Positions 27,624-36,117 of a DNA stretch of 64,000 nucleotides are shown here, one piece after another; positions within the stretch are counted from its first letter, which is position 1, and each line of letters opens with the position of its first letter. The position numbers were made by a program, and so were the translations under genes. Origin of the DNA: Methylobacterium adhaesivum (GTDB lineage Bacteria; Pseudomonadota; Alphaproteobacteria; Rhizobiales; Beijerinckiaceae); assembly GCF_022179065.1 (NCBI RefSeq), contig NZ_BPQD01000039.1, positions 62,001 to 126,000 on the forward strand, in the 5' to 3' direction. Under the pieces are notes generated by a model. The model saw only the letters and a program-made list of their open reading frames with translations, had not been told where the DNA came from and ran no database searches.

Positions 27624-29840
27624 TCAGGCGGCCGAACGGCGCAGGGCGAAGTCCGATCCGAACGCGAGCCCGGACAGTCCGGCCACGGCCCGGTCCCTGG
27701 CGACGAGGATCCGCCGGGCCCCGGACGATTGCGCGAGGGTGTAGAGCTGGACGAGTTCGGCATCGTCCGCCTCTTGGTTGGAGGCGATCACCACCGTGTC
27801 CATGACGCCGCCTATGGTCTCCACGAGGGCCTGGACGACCCCATCATCGTCCTGGCGCAGGCGGCACAGCACCCAGTCGTACGCCTGGACCAGGGCGTCG
27901 AGGGTGGCGTCCAAATCTTCCGTTTGCTCGACGAGGAGTTCGCCGTCGAGGTGGCCGCGTTGAACCCGGTCCACGCGGGAGCCCGGGACCCGCTGGATCA
28001 CATCGAGGAAATCCGCCTCTCCGGCCACGAGATCCGTGAGGCCGACACCCTCGGGGCCGCAGGCGGGACCGTTCAGATCGAGGACGATGGTGCGGGCGTC
28101 GGCCGCAAGGGCCTCCGCCAGGATGTCGATCAGGGTCTCGGAATCGCCGTCGATGGCGGAGTCACGGGTTTCCATGAACAGGACCCGGCGGCCGGCGCCA
28201 TCGGGCGCGTCCTCGCTCAGGCGAGCCAGAAGGCCGTCGAGGGCGAACCGGCCGGGCACCGGAGCCGTGGCGGCGGGGATTTCGGGGCGTGTCGCGGTCA
28301 CAAGACCGGGCAAGGCCGACACCGGGGCCGGCGCTGGGTCCGGCATGGCAGCGAGCACGGGATCTGACGGGGCCTGGGCCTCGTCGGTGGCGGCTTCCCC
28401 ATCCGGCCCCTTGTGCCGAACCTCGTCCGGATCCATGAGGAGGTGGCGGGCGACGACGCCGCCCATGGACAGAAGCAGGGCCAGGACCACCGCCAGCGCG
28501 ACGATCGGGACCTTCTTGGGGAAGGACGGCGTCTCGGGCACCACGGCGCGCGACACGATACGGGCATCGGCCGGTGTCGCGCTCTCGGCGTCGCGGGCCG
28601 AGGCCTCGCGGTAGCGGGAGAGGTAGGATTCGAGCTGCTCGCGCTGAACCTTGGCTTCGCGCTCCAGGGCCCGCAGCTGCACCTCGCTCGCGTTGCCCTG
28701 CGAGACGACGTCGCGCTGGGCATCCACGGCCGCGCTCAGGCTCTCGACGCGGGTCTCGGCGATCCGCGCGTCGTTCTCCATGGTCCGCACCACGCGCTCG
28801 GCGGTGGCCTTGATCTGGGCATCGAGGTCGGCGATCTGGGCCGTCAACTCCTTGATCCGGGGATGGGCCGGCAGGAGCGTGCGGGCCTCGAGGGCGAGTT
28901 GCCCGCGCAGGGTGATGCGCTGCTCCACCATGCGGCGAATGATGTCGTTGTTGGCGACATCCCGGATCTCGAAGACGCGGCCGTCCTTGATCATCTCCTT
29001 GATCAGCTTCACCCGGCCGGTCAGGTCCGCCTTGGCGGTGCGGGCCTGGGAGAGCTGCGTCGAGAGTTCGCCGAGCTGCTGCGCGCTCAGGGGCTGGTTG
29101 GCCGTGCCGCTGCCGATCAATCCGTTGCGGGCGCGGTACGTCTCCACCTTCGCCTCGGCTTCGGCGACGCGAGTCCGCAAGGTCTCGATGTTGCCGCCGA
29201 GCCAGGTCGAGGCGTAGCGCGCGGTGTCCGTCTTGGCCGCCTCCAGGGAGGCGATGTAGAGTTCGGCGATGGTATTGGAGGCCTGGGCCGCAAGATCGGG
29301 ATCCTTCGACCGGAACTCCACGGACAGGATGCGCGACTTGCCCGCCGAGTAGACGAGGAGCCGGTCGAAATAGGCTTCGAGCACACGGTCCTCGGGGGCC
29401 CGCTCCAACGGATTCGCGGTAAGTCCGATCATCATCAGGAGGCGGCGCACGGGGCCGATATCGGCCACGGCCGGATCGAACTCGGCATTTCCCACGAGCT
29501 TGAGCCGCCGGATCGCCTCGCGGGCGAGGTCGCGGGACATCACCACCTGGACCTGGCTGGCCACGGCCTGCTCGTCGATGGGCGCCACCTGCTCGCCTCG
29601 CTCCTGGGTCGAGCGCGCGAACGCGGCCTCCCGGCTCTCGAGGAGGATCTTCGCCTCTCCGGTGTAGCGTGGCGACACCACCTGCACGAACGCGAGGGCC
29701 CCCAATCCCGCCACCACCGTCGGGACGGCGATCCAGCGCCAGGACCGGCGCAGGAGACGGGCGAGTTGCGTGAGACCGAGACCGCCATCCCCCTTGGGCT
29801 GACCCAACGGATCGGCGGAAATCAGCGATGAACGAGGCAT
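27624..29840 (-). CDS. Wzz/GumC-type polysaccharide co-polymerase with a degenerate kinase domain
   Basis: The 738-residue inner-membrane protein has the layout of a polysaccharide co-polymerase fused to a tyrosine autokinase. It has a first membrane helix (about 38-56), a Wzz domain, long periplasmic coiled coils (about 190-430), a second helix (about 443-465) and a C-terminal nucleotide-binding-like domain (about 550-738). That last domain lacks a Walker A (RRVLFMETRDSAIDGDSETL where GxxxxGKS/T is expected) and has no tyrosine cluster at its end (FGSDFALRRSAA). Only the Walker A'-like strand TIVLDLNG remains. It should control polymer length and bridge to the Wza-like channel, probably without kinase activity. 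It is divergent from the wza-like gene. Confidence 0.86.
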   Translation of the reverse strand: MPRSSLISADPLGQPKGDGGLGLTQLARLLRRSWRWIAVPTVVAGLGALAFVQVVSPRYTGEAKILLESREAAFARSTQERGEQVAPIDEQAVASQVQVVMSRDLAREAIRRLKLVGNAEFDPAVADIGPVRRLLMMIGLTANPLERAPEDRVLEAYFDRLLVYSAGKSRILSVEFRSKDPDLAAQASNTIAELYIASLEAAKTDTARYASTWLGGNIETLRTRVAEAEAKVETYRARNGLIGSGTANQPLSAQQLGELSTQLSQARTAKADLTGRVKLIKEMIKDGRVFEIRDVANNDIIRRMVEQRITLRGQLALEARTLLPAHPRIKELTAQIADLDAQIKATAERVVRTMENDARIAETRVESLSAAVDAQRDVVSQGNASEVQLRALEREAKVQREQLESYLSRYREASARDAESATPADARIVSRAVVPETPSFPKKVPIVALAVVLALLLSMGGVVARHLLMDPDEVRHKGPDGEAATDEAQAPSDPVLAAMPDPAPAPVSALPGLVTATRPEIPAATAPVPGRFALDGLLARLSEDAPDGAGRRVLFMETRDSAIDGDSETLIDILAEALAADARTIVLDLNGPACGPEGVGLTDLVAGEADFLDVIQRVPGSRVDRVQRGHLDGELLVEQTEDLDATLDALVQAYDWVLCRLRQDDDGVVQALVETIGGVMDTVVIASNQEADDAELVQLYTLAQSSGARRILVARDRAVAGLSGLAFGSDFALRRSAA

Positions 29841-30051
29841 GGGTGCAATCTTTTACGCTCGTGCAAGGCAGTGGCCTTGAGCCAGCCCTCATCGCAAAAC
29901 AGCACCACGTTAAGGTTGACCGACAGTTAAGACGACGGAATTCGCGTTCGGCTTCCAGATTCGGAACGGATCGGCAGCGGCCGGATCAGCTTTTCTTAAC
30001 CATATGGCGCCTAGATCGAGACCATAATTCATGGTCATGGCGGCATTGGTG

Positions 30052-30624
30052 ATGAACCGACGCACACTTCTACTCGCCCTCTCGTCCAGCCTTGCGCTGG
30101 GCGGGTGCTTGCGTCCGGACTTCCGGACGGAGCAGCTCGATGCCACCACGACGGGTTCGATCGGTGCACGCTACACCCTCTCGGCGGGCGACCGCCTGCG
30201 GGTCATCGTCTTCGGGCAGGACAACCTGTCCAACATCTACGCCGTCGATGGCGACGGCAGCATCGCAATGCCGCTCATCGGCCTCGTCAAGGTCGGCGGC
30301 CAATCCACGGCCCAGGCGGCCCGCACCGTCGAGGCCAAGCTCGCGGCAGGTTTCGTGCGCGAGCCGCACGTCACCGTCGAGGTCGATGCCTACCGGCCGT
30401 TCTATATCCTGGGCGAGGTCACGACCTCGGGACAGTACCCCTACGTTAACGGAATGGCCGTCGAAACGGCCGTGGCCATCGCGGCCGGTTTCGGCCCACG
30501 GGCCGCGCGGGACTACGCGGTTCTGACGCGCGAAGGCCGGAACGGGCTCGTCTCCGGCATTGTGCCGATGACCTATCCGGTTCGCCCCGGCGACACCATC
30601 GTGATCAAGGAGCGGTTCTTCTAA
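30052..30624 (+). CDS. Wza-like polysaccharide export lipoprotein
   Basis: The 190-residue protein is a short polysaccharide biosynthesis/export protein. A lipobox (LALGGC, about residue 19) predicts attachment to the outer membrane. A Poly_export domain follows (YTLSAGDRLRVIVFGQDNLS), with one SLBB-like domain (PFYILGEVTTSGQYPYVNGM) and a C-terminal PGDTIVIKERFF. It is shorter than Wza, as usual for such proteins in alphaproteobacteria. In-frame ATGs at 30031 and 30037 are also possible; 30052 gives the cleanest signal. It precedes the glycosyltransferase genes on the same strand. Confidence 0.88.
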   Translation: MNRRTLLLALSSSLALGGCLRPDFRTEQLDATTTGSIGARYTLSAGDRLRVIVFGQDNLSNIYAVDGDGSIAMPLIGLVKVGGQSTAQAARTVEAKLAAGFVREPHVTVEVDAYRPFYILGEVTTSGQYPYVNGMAVETAVAIAAGFGPRAARDYAVLTREGRNGLVSGIVPMTYPVRPGDTIVIKERFF

Positions 30625-30860
30625 GACTGTCTTCGCGCGATCGAAGCGTGAAAACACATAAGTTCCGCGCGACGCTTCTCGCGATACCCGAGAGACAATC
30701 GCCGGAACGGCCCAGAAGCGGCAGCCTCAGGCCTTGCTAACCGCGATGCGAAGATGCGCGGCGCGCAGACGACACCTTTAACGCTCCGCATACTGCGCGG
30801 TGCCGATACTCCCCGCAACAGCACGTCGCCGACGGCGTCGTTTGCAAGCGGGAGTCAATC

Positions 30861-32114
30861 TTGAGCGCGTCCGCCGTTTCCGTTCGATCTCCCGCCGGCG
30901 CCGCGCCTCCGGATGCCCTCCCGACGGTGCATCGCATTCTCCACGTGTTCCGTGCGCCCGTCGGCGGTCTGTTCCGCCACGTCGTCGACCTGGCGCGGCT
31001 CCAGGCGGCGGCCGGGCATCAGGTCGGCATCGTCTGCGACGCGAGCACCGGCGGTGAACGCGCCGCCCAGGCGCTGGCGCAGCTCGCTCCCTGCCTCGCC
31101 CTCGGGGTTCTGCGGGTTCCGATGAACCGGAATCCCCACCCTTCGGATCTCGCCGCCCTGCGAGCGCTTATGGTGCAGGCTCGGACTGTGGGGGCCACCG
31201 TGCTGCATGGCCACGGCGCCAAGGGCGGCGTCTACGCTCGGACGGCAGTGATCGCGGGGACCTCTCCCATCCGGGCCTATACGCCCCACGGCGGCAGCTA
31301 CAACTATAAGCCGGGCACCCTGCGACACCGTTTCTACATGGGGATCGAGCGGCTTCTGGCCCTGCGCACCGATGTGTTCTTGTTCGAGAGCGAATACGTC
31401 GCCGCCCGCCATCGTGCCTATGCGGGGACGGCCCGGCTCGCCCGCATCGTCCATAACGGGATCTGCGAGTCCGAATTTCAGCCGGTCCCGCTGGCGGACG
31501 CCCCCTACGATCTGCTCTATATCGGCGAGCTGCGCGACGCGAAGGGCGTGCCATACCTCCTCGAAGCTCTGGGGCGCCTGCGCCGGGAGGGCCGCAACCT
31601 GCGCCTGCTGATGGTGGGCTCCGGGCCCGATGCCGATCTCCTGGCCGCCCGGGTCCGGACCATGGGGCTCGCGGGAGCCGTGGCCTTCGAGCCGCCCCAA
31701 CCCATCCGCTCGGTTCTCTCGCGCGCGCGGGTGATGGTGGTGCCGTCCCTGGCCGAATCGCTGCCCTACGTTGTGCTCGAAGCGGCCGCGGCCCAGCATC
31801 CCCTGGTTTCGACGAATGTCGGCGGCATCCCGGAGATCTTCGGGACTTTTGCGCCCCGTCTCGTGCCGCCGCGCGATGCGGGCGCCCTGAAGGACGGCAT
31901 CGTTCGCGTGCTCGACGAGGCTCCCGAGGCCCGCGCGGCACTGTTCGCCGATCTCGGCGCCTCCGTGAAGGCCCGCTTCTCCATGCAGCGCATGGGCGCC
32001 GACGTCCTGTCGGGTTACGCCGCGGCGCTCCGGGACCGGCCCAGGGCGGGGGCCCATACCTCCGCCGTCACCGTTTCCACGATCTCGACCGAAGTCCGGA
32101 AGCCCGTCCAATGA
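30861..32114 (+). CDS. Glycosyltransferase family 4
   Basis: The 417-residue protein is a GT-B glycosyltransferase. The N-terminal half opens with ILHVFRAPVGGLFRHVVDLARLQ and includes YTPHGGSYNYKPGT. The C-terminal nucleotide-sugar half has LLYIGELRDAKGVPYLLEAL and the acidic VPSLAESLPYVVLEA segment of GT4 enzymes. It probably adds a sugar from a nucleotide donor to the lipid-linked repeat begun by the WcaJ-like enzyme. The start is TTG at 30861 with GGAG six bases upstream. The stop overlaps the next start in an ATGA. Confidence 0.92.
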   Translation: MSASAVSVRSPAGAAPPDALPTVHRILHVFRAPVGGLFRHVVDLARLQAAAGHQVGIVCDASTGGERAAQALAQLAPCLALGVLRVPMNRNPHPSDLAALRALMVQARTVGATVLHGHGAKGGVYARTAVIAGTSPIRAYTPHGGSYNYKPGTLRHRFYMGIERLLALRTDVFLFESEYVAARHRAYAGTARLARIVHNGICESEFQPVPLADAPYDLLYIGELRDAKGVPYLLEALGRLRREGRNLRLLMVGSGPDADLLAARVRTMGLAGAVAFEPPQPIRSVLSRARVMVVPSLAESLPYVVLEAAAAQHPLVSTNVGGIPEIFGTFAPRLVPPRDAGALKDGIVRVLDEAPEARAALFADLGASVKARFSMQRMGADVLSGYAAALRDRPRAGAHTSAVTVSTISTEVRKPVQ

Positions 32115-33652
32115 GCGCCTTCGACGTTCGTGACCTTTTGGAAGCCGCCTCTCGACCTGCGCCCGCGTCCAATGGGCGGTCTGCACTCCCCCGGGACGCG
32201 ATGGCTTCTCCGCCAGCCGAGGCCATCGCCCGGCCGACCTCGGCTTCAGCGTTCTCACCCGTCGTGCTGGCGGGGTGCGTGCGGCTGGCTGAACTCGCCC
32301 TCGTGAGCGTCACCGGGCTCATCGTGCACGGGCTCCAGCTCTCGGAGGTGGTGCCCTTCGGCCTGCCTTATGCCGCCGCCATCGTGGGCATCGCCACCGC
32401 CGCGGTGATCCTGTTCCAGGCCGCCGGGCTGTACCGCATGAGCGCCCTGCGCGGCTTCGTGAAACCGGCGCTGCGCCTCCTGGCGATGTGGACCCTCGCG
32501 TTCCTCATCGCGGCCACCGTGATGGTCTTCGCCAAGGTCGCCGATCACTACTCGCGGGTTTGGCTCGGCACCGTCTTCGTGGCGGGCCTCGGGCTTCTGC
32601 TGACGGGCCGCTTCGTGCTGTCGCGGATCATCGGCGCCCAGATGCGGGAGGGCCGCTTCGACCGGCGCACGGCCATCGTCGGCGGTGGCCCCATCGCCGA
32701 GGACCTCATCCGCGCCCTCGACGCCGAGACCGAGTCCGGCATCCGCATCGTCGGCGTGTTCGACGATCGCGGCGACCGGCGCTCCGACGCCGTCGTGGCC
32801 GGATACCCCAAGCTCGGCACCGTCGACGACCTCGTCGCCTACGCCCGCACCACCCGCCTCGACCTCATCGTCTTCACCATCCCCATCGCGGCCGAGGACC
32901 GCATCCTCCAGATGCTCGCCAAGCTCTGGGTGCTGCCCATCGACATCCGCCTCTCGGCCCAGGCCTCGAAGCTGCGCCTGCGCCCGCGCGCCTATTCCTA
33001 TCTCGGCTCCGTGCCCGTGCTCGACGTGTTCGACCGGCCCATGGCCGATTGGGACATCATCGCAAAAAGCCTGTTCGATCGCCTCGTCGGCCTCGCCATG
33101 CTGCTGGCCTTGAGCCCCGTGATGCTCGCCGTGGCGGCCGCCGTCGCCCTGACCTCCCCCGGCCCGATCCTGTTCCGGCAGAAGCGCTACGGCTTCAACA
33201 ACGAGCTCATCGAAGTCTATAAGTTCCGATCAATGTTCGTGGATCAGGGCGATGCCACCGCGTCGAAGCTCGTGACCCGGGGCGATCCGCGAGTGACGCC
33301 GGTGGGCCGCTTCATCCGCCGGACGTCCCTCGACGAACTGCCGCAGCTGTTCAACGTCATCAAGGGCGAGCTGTCCCTCGTCGGCCCCCGCCCACACGCG
33401 CTCCAGGCCAAGGCCGCCAACACCCTCTACGATCAGGTGGTGGACGGCTACTTCGCCCGCCACAAGGTCAAGCCCGGCATCACCGGCTGGGCGCAGGTCA
33501 ACGGTTGGCGGGGCGAGACCGACACGAGCGACAAGATCCGCCGCCGCGTCGAGCACGACCTGCACTACATCGAGAATTGGTCCGTCCTGTTCGACATCCG
33601 GATCATGCTCGCGACCCCCCTATCCCTCATCCGCACCCAGAACGCCTATTGA
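32111..33652 (+). CDS. Undecaprenyl-phosphate hexose-1-phosphate transferase (WcaJ-like)
   Basis: The 513-residue protein is a polyisoprenyl-phosphate hexose-1-phosphate transferase. Four or five N-terminal membrane helices (about 55-180) and a Rossmann-like middle domain ([19 protein letters not shown]) are followed by the catalytic bacterial sugar transferase domain (about 320-513). That domain has [36 protein letters not shown] and [15 protein letters not shown]. It starts repeat-unit assembly on undecaprenyl phosphate. The ATGA overlap with the GT4 gene shows translational coupling. No Wzx flippase or Wzy polymerase is found nearby. Confidence 0.94.
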   Translation: MSAFDVRDLLEAASRPAPASNGRSALPRDAMASPPAEAIARPTSASAFSPVVLAGCVRLAELALVSVTGLIVHGLQLSEVVPFGLPYAAAIVGIATAAVILFQAAGLYRMSALRGFVKPALRLLAMWTLAFLIAATVMVFAKVADHYSRVWLGTVFVAGLGLLLTGRFVLSRIIGAQMREGRFDRRTAIVGGGPIAEDLIRALDAETESGIRIVGVFDDRGDRRSDAVVAGYPKLGTVDDLVAYARTTRLDLIVFTIPIAAEDRILQMLAKLWVLPIDIRLSAQASKLRLRPRAYSYLGSVPVLDVFDRPMADWDIIAKSLFDRLVGLAMLLALSPVMLAVAAAVALTSPGPILFRQKRYGFNNELIEVYKFRSMFVDQGDATASKLVTRGDPRVTPVGRFIRRTSLDELPQLFNVIKGELSLVGPRPHALQAKAANTLYDQVVDGYFARHKVKPGITGWAQVNGWRGETDTSDKIRRRVEHDLHYIENWSVLFDIRIMLATPLSLIRTQNAY

Positions 33653-33655
33653 TCC

Positions 33656-33705
33656 CCAGGGCCGGATCGACGACGCCACCTTTGAGGCGGCCGATCCGGC
33701 CCTGG
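33656..33705 (+). other. Long hairpin between the wcaJ-like gene and the LRR-kinase gene
   Basis: A perfect 14-bp stem (33656-33669 with 33692-33705) starts three bases after the transferase stop and ends 11 bases before the kinase ATG. The 22-base loop contains a smaller CGCC/GGCG stem. There is no T-run. The only purine-rich site before the kinase start (GGGA, 33704-33707) lies at the edge of the right arm, so the hairpin could act as a terminator/attenuator or mask translation. Confidence 0.65.
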
Positions 33706-33716
33706 GATACGACGGC

Positions 33717-35012
33717 ATGACGACGAACGCGGGCACGGCCCGGCAACTCGCGGCCCTGGGGCGTGGCAACCTCGCCGGCACCCGCGAACTGCGCCTCGCG
33801 GGTGGCCTGGCGGAATTCCCGCGCGATCTCTTCGGCCTCGCCGACAGCCTGGAGATCCTCGACCTCGGCGCCGGATCCCTCACGCACCTGCCGCAGGATC
33901 TCGGACGCCTGCGCAAGCTGCGGGTGCTGTTCTGCTCCGGCAACCCGTTCGACCGGCTGCCCCCCGCCCTCGGCGACTGCCCGCACCTGAGCCAGATCGG
34001 CTTTCGCGGCTGCGGCCTGACGGAGGTGCCGGGCGAGGCCCTGCCGCCGGCCCTGCGCTGGCTCACCCTGACGGACAACCGGATCGCGGCACTGCCGGAC
34101 GCCCTCGGGCGGCGGCCACAGCTGCAGAAGCTCATGCTCTCGGGCAACCGGCTCACCGCCCTGCCCGCGAGCCTGGCGGAAGCAGGTCGCCTCGAACTGC
34201 TCAGGCTCTCGGCCAACGGGTTCGACGCCCTGCCCGCCTGGCTCGCGGCTCTGCCGGCCCTGGCTTGGCCGACCTGGGCGGGCAATCCGTCGGAGGGTCT
34301 TCGTCCTTCGCCGCGAGACCGGACGATCCCATGGTCCGACCTCGCCCTCGGCGAGCGCCTCGGGGAAGGCGCGTCGGGAGAGGTGTTCGCCGCCCTGTGG
34401 CGCGGGGACCGGTCGGAACAGGCCGTCGCCGTGAAACTGTTCAAGAACGCCATGACCAGCGACGGCCTGCCCGAACGCGAGATGGAAGCCTGCCTCGCGG
34501 CCGGCGCACACCCGAACCTCGTGGGCGGCCTCGGCCGCCTCGGCGACCACCCCGGCGGCACCCAGGGCCTCGTCATGCCGCTCCTGCCCGGCGATTGGCG
34601 GGTGTTGGCCGGGCCGCCGAGTTTGGAGAGCTGCAGCCGCGACGTCTACGCACCCGGCCTCAATCTCGACGCCGAGACGGTTCGCCGCATCGCCCGGACC
34701 ATCGCCGCCGCCGCCGTCCACCTTCACGCGAGCGGCCTTCTGCACGGCGACCTCTACGCCCACAACATCCTGTGGGACGGCACCACGGGCGAAGCGACCT
34801 TGAGCGATTTCGGTGCGGCCTGCCGCTTGCCGCATGCCGCCGGAGCGGACCTCCAACGCCTCGAAGTGCGGGCCTGGGGGATCCTCCTCAGCGAATTGCT
34901 GGCCCGCTGCCTCGATCCCCTGCCGGACCTCGCTGCCCTGGCACGGGCCTGCACCCAGCCCGAGGTGGCGCGCCGCCCCCTCATGTCCGACGTCCTCGCC
35001 GCTCTCCCCTGA
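33717..35012 (+). CDS. Leucine-rich-repeat protein with a eukaryotic-type protein kinase domain
   Basis: The 431-residue soluble protein joins about six leucine-rich repeats (about 20-185, pattern LxxLxLxxNxLxxLP) to a protein kinase-like domain (about 205-431). Kinase landmarks are GEGASGEVF (glycine loop), AVKLFK (lysine), HGDLYAHN (catalytic loop, with G and Y where HRDLKxxN is usual) and SDFGA (DFG). Key Asp, Asn and Lys residues are kept, so activity is plausible. There is no signal peptide or membrane helix. It follows the exopolysaccharide genes on the same strand after a strong hairpin. The phosphorylation target is unknown, and no phosphatase is adjacent. Confidence 0.86.
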   Translation: MTTNAGTARQLAALGRGNLAGTRELRLAGGLAEFPRDLFGLADSLEILDLGAGSLTHLPQDLGRLRKLRVLFCSGNPFDRLPPALGDCPHLSQIGFRGCGLTEVPGEALPPALRWLTLTDNRIAALPDALGRRPQLQKLMLSGNRLTALPASLAEAGRLELLRLSANGFDALPAWLAALPALAWPTWAGNPSEGLRPSPRDRTIPWSDLALGERLGEGASGEVFAALWRGDRSEQAVAVKLFKNAMTSDGLPEREMEACLAAGAHPNLVGGLGRLGDHPGGTQGLVMPLLPGDWRVLAGPPSLESCSRDVYAPGLNLDAETVRRIARTIAAAAVHLHASGLLHGDLYAHNILWDGTTGEATLSDFGAACRLPHAAGADLQRLEVRAWGILLSELLARCLDPLPDLAALARACTQPEVARRPLMSDVLAALP

Positions 35013-35018
35013 ACGCGA

Positions 35019-35051
35019 ACGAGGGCCGCCTCCGGGGGAGACGGCCCTCGT
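35019..35051. terminator. Probable bidirectional terminator hairpin
   Basis: ACGAGGGCCG (35019-35028) pairs perfectly with CGGCCCTCGT (35042-35051) around a 13-base loop. It sits between the convergent kinase gene and the small exported-protein gene. No T-run follows on either strand, so termination efficiency is uncertain. Confidence 0.6.
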
Positions 35052-35073
35052 GGGCGGGAAACGACGGCTGCGC

Positions 35074-35433
35074 TTACGGCAGGGCGCCGGCCTTTTCCTT
35101 GGCCTGGGTCATGGTGTCCTCGCAGGCCTTGGTATTGCCGGCCTCGTCCTGGGCCCGCGCCTTCTTGATCAGGTCGCGCGCCTCGGCGACTCCCGCGGCG
35201 CTCGCCTTCGTCGAAGGGTCGCTCGGCTTGCCCGCCGGGGGCTTGTCGAGGGCCTTGGCCGAGTTCGAGGTCGTCGGACCGCCGGGCGGCTCCTTACCGG
35301 TGACCTGTTCCGCACCGACGCTGTCGAGGCGCCGCTCGATGGTGGCGATCTGTTCGGTACAGGAGGAGGCGAGCACAGGCCCGGTGGCACCGAGCATCAC
35401 GAGGGCGGCCGACAGAACGATGCGAAGTCGCAT
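35074..35433 (-). CDS. Small two-cysteine periplasmic protein next to lanmodulin
   Basis: The 119-residue precursor has a signal peptide (cleavage near LASSC, about residue 22), then a helical segment beginning at C25, a Pro/Gly/Ser/Thr-rich linker (about 44-80), and a second helical segment containing C104. C25, I29, I32, L36 and D37 match in spacing the small exported protein at 38362-38604, suggesting that the two are paralogues, this one with a linker inserted. It lies downstream of lanM on the same strand (40-base gap), as the last gene of the lanthanide cluster. A role in periplasmic lanthanide handling is inferred from position only. Confidence 0.72.
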   Translation of the reverse strand: MRLRIVLSAALVMLGATGPVLASSCTEQIATIERRLDSVGAEQVTGKEPPGGPTTSNSAKALDKPPAGKPSDPSTKASAAGVAEARDLIKKARAQDEAGNTKACEDTMTQAKEKAGALP

Positions 35434-35473
35434 GAACGGTTTTCCTTGGGGATTGGCCGCCCCGTGGGACGGC

Positions 35474-35872
35474 TTACTGCATCAACGTCGCAAGAGAAGC
35501 GCCGGCAGGCGACGCAAGTTCCTTCGCATCGATGGTGCCCTCGGCATCCGGGTCGGCGGCCTTGAAGCGCGCGGCGACGACGGCGAGGTATTCCTTCTTG
35601 TCGAGGGTGCCGTCACCGTCCGGGTCGGCGGCCTTCAGCTCGGCGGCGGTGAGGCGGCCGTTCAGCTCCTTGGCGTCCAGCGTACCGTCCTTGTCCGGGT
35701 CGAGCATGTCGAAATGCTTCGACGCGGCGGCCTGAGCCTCCTTGAGGTCGATGGTGCCGTCCTTGTCCGGATCGAACGCCGTGACGGTGGCGGGAGCGGC
35801 GAAGGCGGGAGCAGCGACGCCGAGGCCGAGGGTGGCGGCCAGGAGGATGGCGGCGGACAGACGGAAAGCCAT
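35474..35872 (-). CDS. lanM: Lanmodulin, periplasmic lanthanide-binding EF-hand protein
   Basis: The 132-residue precursor has a signal peptide (cleavage near AFAAPA) and four EF-hand loops at D34-E45, D58-E69, D83-E94 and D108-E119. All four have proline at the second position, the hallmark of lanmodulin. Neighbouring loops are only 12-13 residues apart, unlike the roughly 25 of calmodulin. Lanmodulin binds lanthanides with picomolar affinity and far more tightly than calcium. Loop 4 reads DPDAEGTIDAKE, with Glu instead of Asp/Asn at position 5. The start ATG at 35872 has AGGAGA 8 bases upstream; a longer frame from 35950 would spoil the signal peptide. The lanthanide ABC genes are immediately upstream on the same strand. 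Confidence 0.95.
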   Translation of the reverse strand: MAFRLSAAILLAATLGLGVAAPAFAAPATVTAFDPDKDGTIDLKEAQAAASKHFDMLDPDKDGTLDAKELNGRLTAAELKAADPDGDGTLDKKEYLAVVAARFKAADPDAEGTIDAKELASPAGASLATLMQ

Positions 35873-36117
35873 GATATAATTCTCCTTGAGGTCAAGACGG
35901 AGAACGCAACCGTTCTCCGAGGCGGAGGGCGGACCACACTTCGGGAACACCTGAAGCCAGTCGCGCCGTCTCGCCCGATTGCCTAATCGGCCCGGGAGAA
36001 TCTGGCAAGTACGTTTACGGACATTCCTATCACATGTGGAGCGACAATTTCCGGCGCCTGGAGGTGTGGCTCTGCGAACACGGACGTGCGCGCCCCAGGG
36101 AACGCGCCGCCCGGCTT
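35873..36117 (-). promoter_or_regulatory. lanM upstream region
   Basis: This 245-bp gap is the only sizeable space between the ABC-transporter run and lanM, so lanM may have its own promoter here. It contains a clear AGGAGA ribosome-binding site and a small CCGATT/AATCGG inverted repeat at about 35977-35991. The lanthanide TonB receptor gene (lutH), which lies at this point in Methylorubrum extorquens, is absent. Confidence 0.45.

Noticed and set aside
29910-29930. CtrA-type TTAA-N7-TTAA site upstream of the Wzc-like gene
   Set aside because: Two TTAA boxes occur, but their spacing (13 bases) does not fit the CtrA consensus.
35873-36117. Remnant of a TonB-dependent receptor gene (lutH)
   Set aside because: The 245-bp gap shows no frame resembling a plug or barrel segment, so absence rather than decay is favoured.
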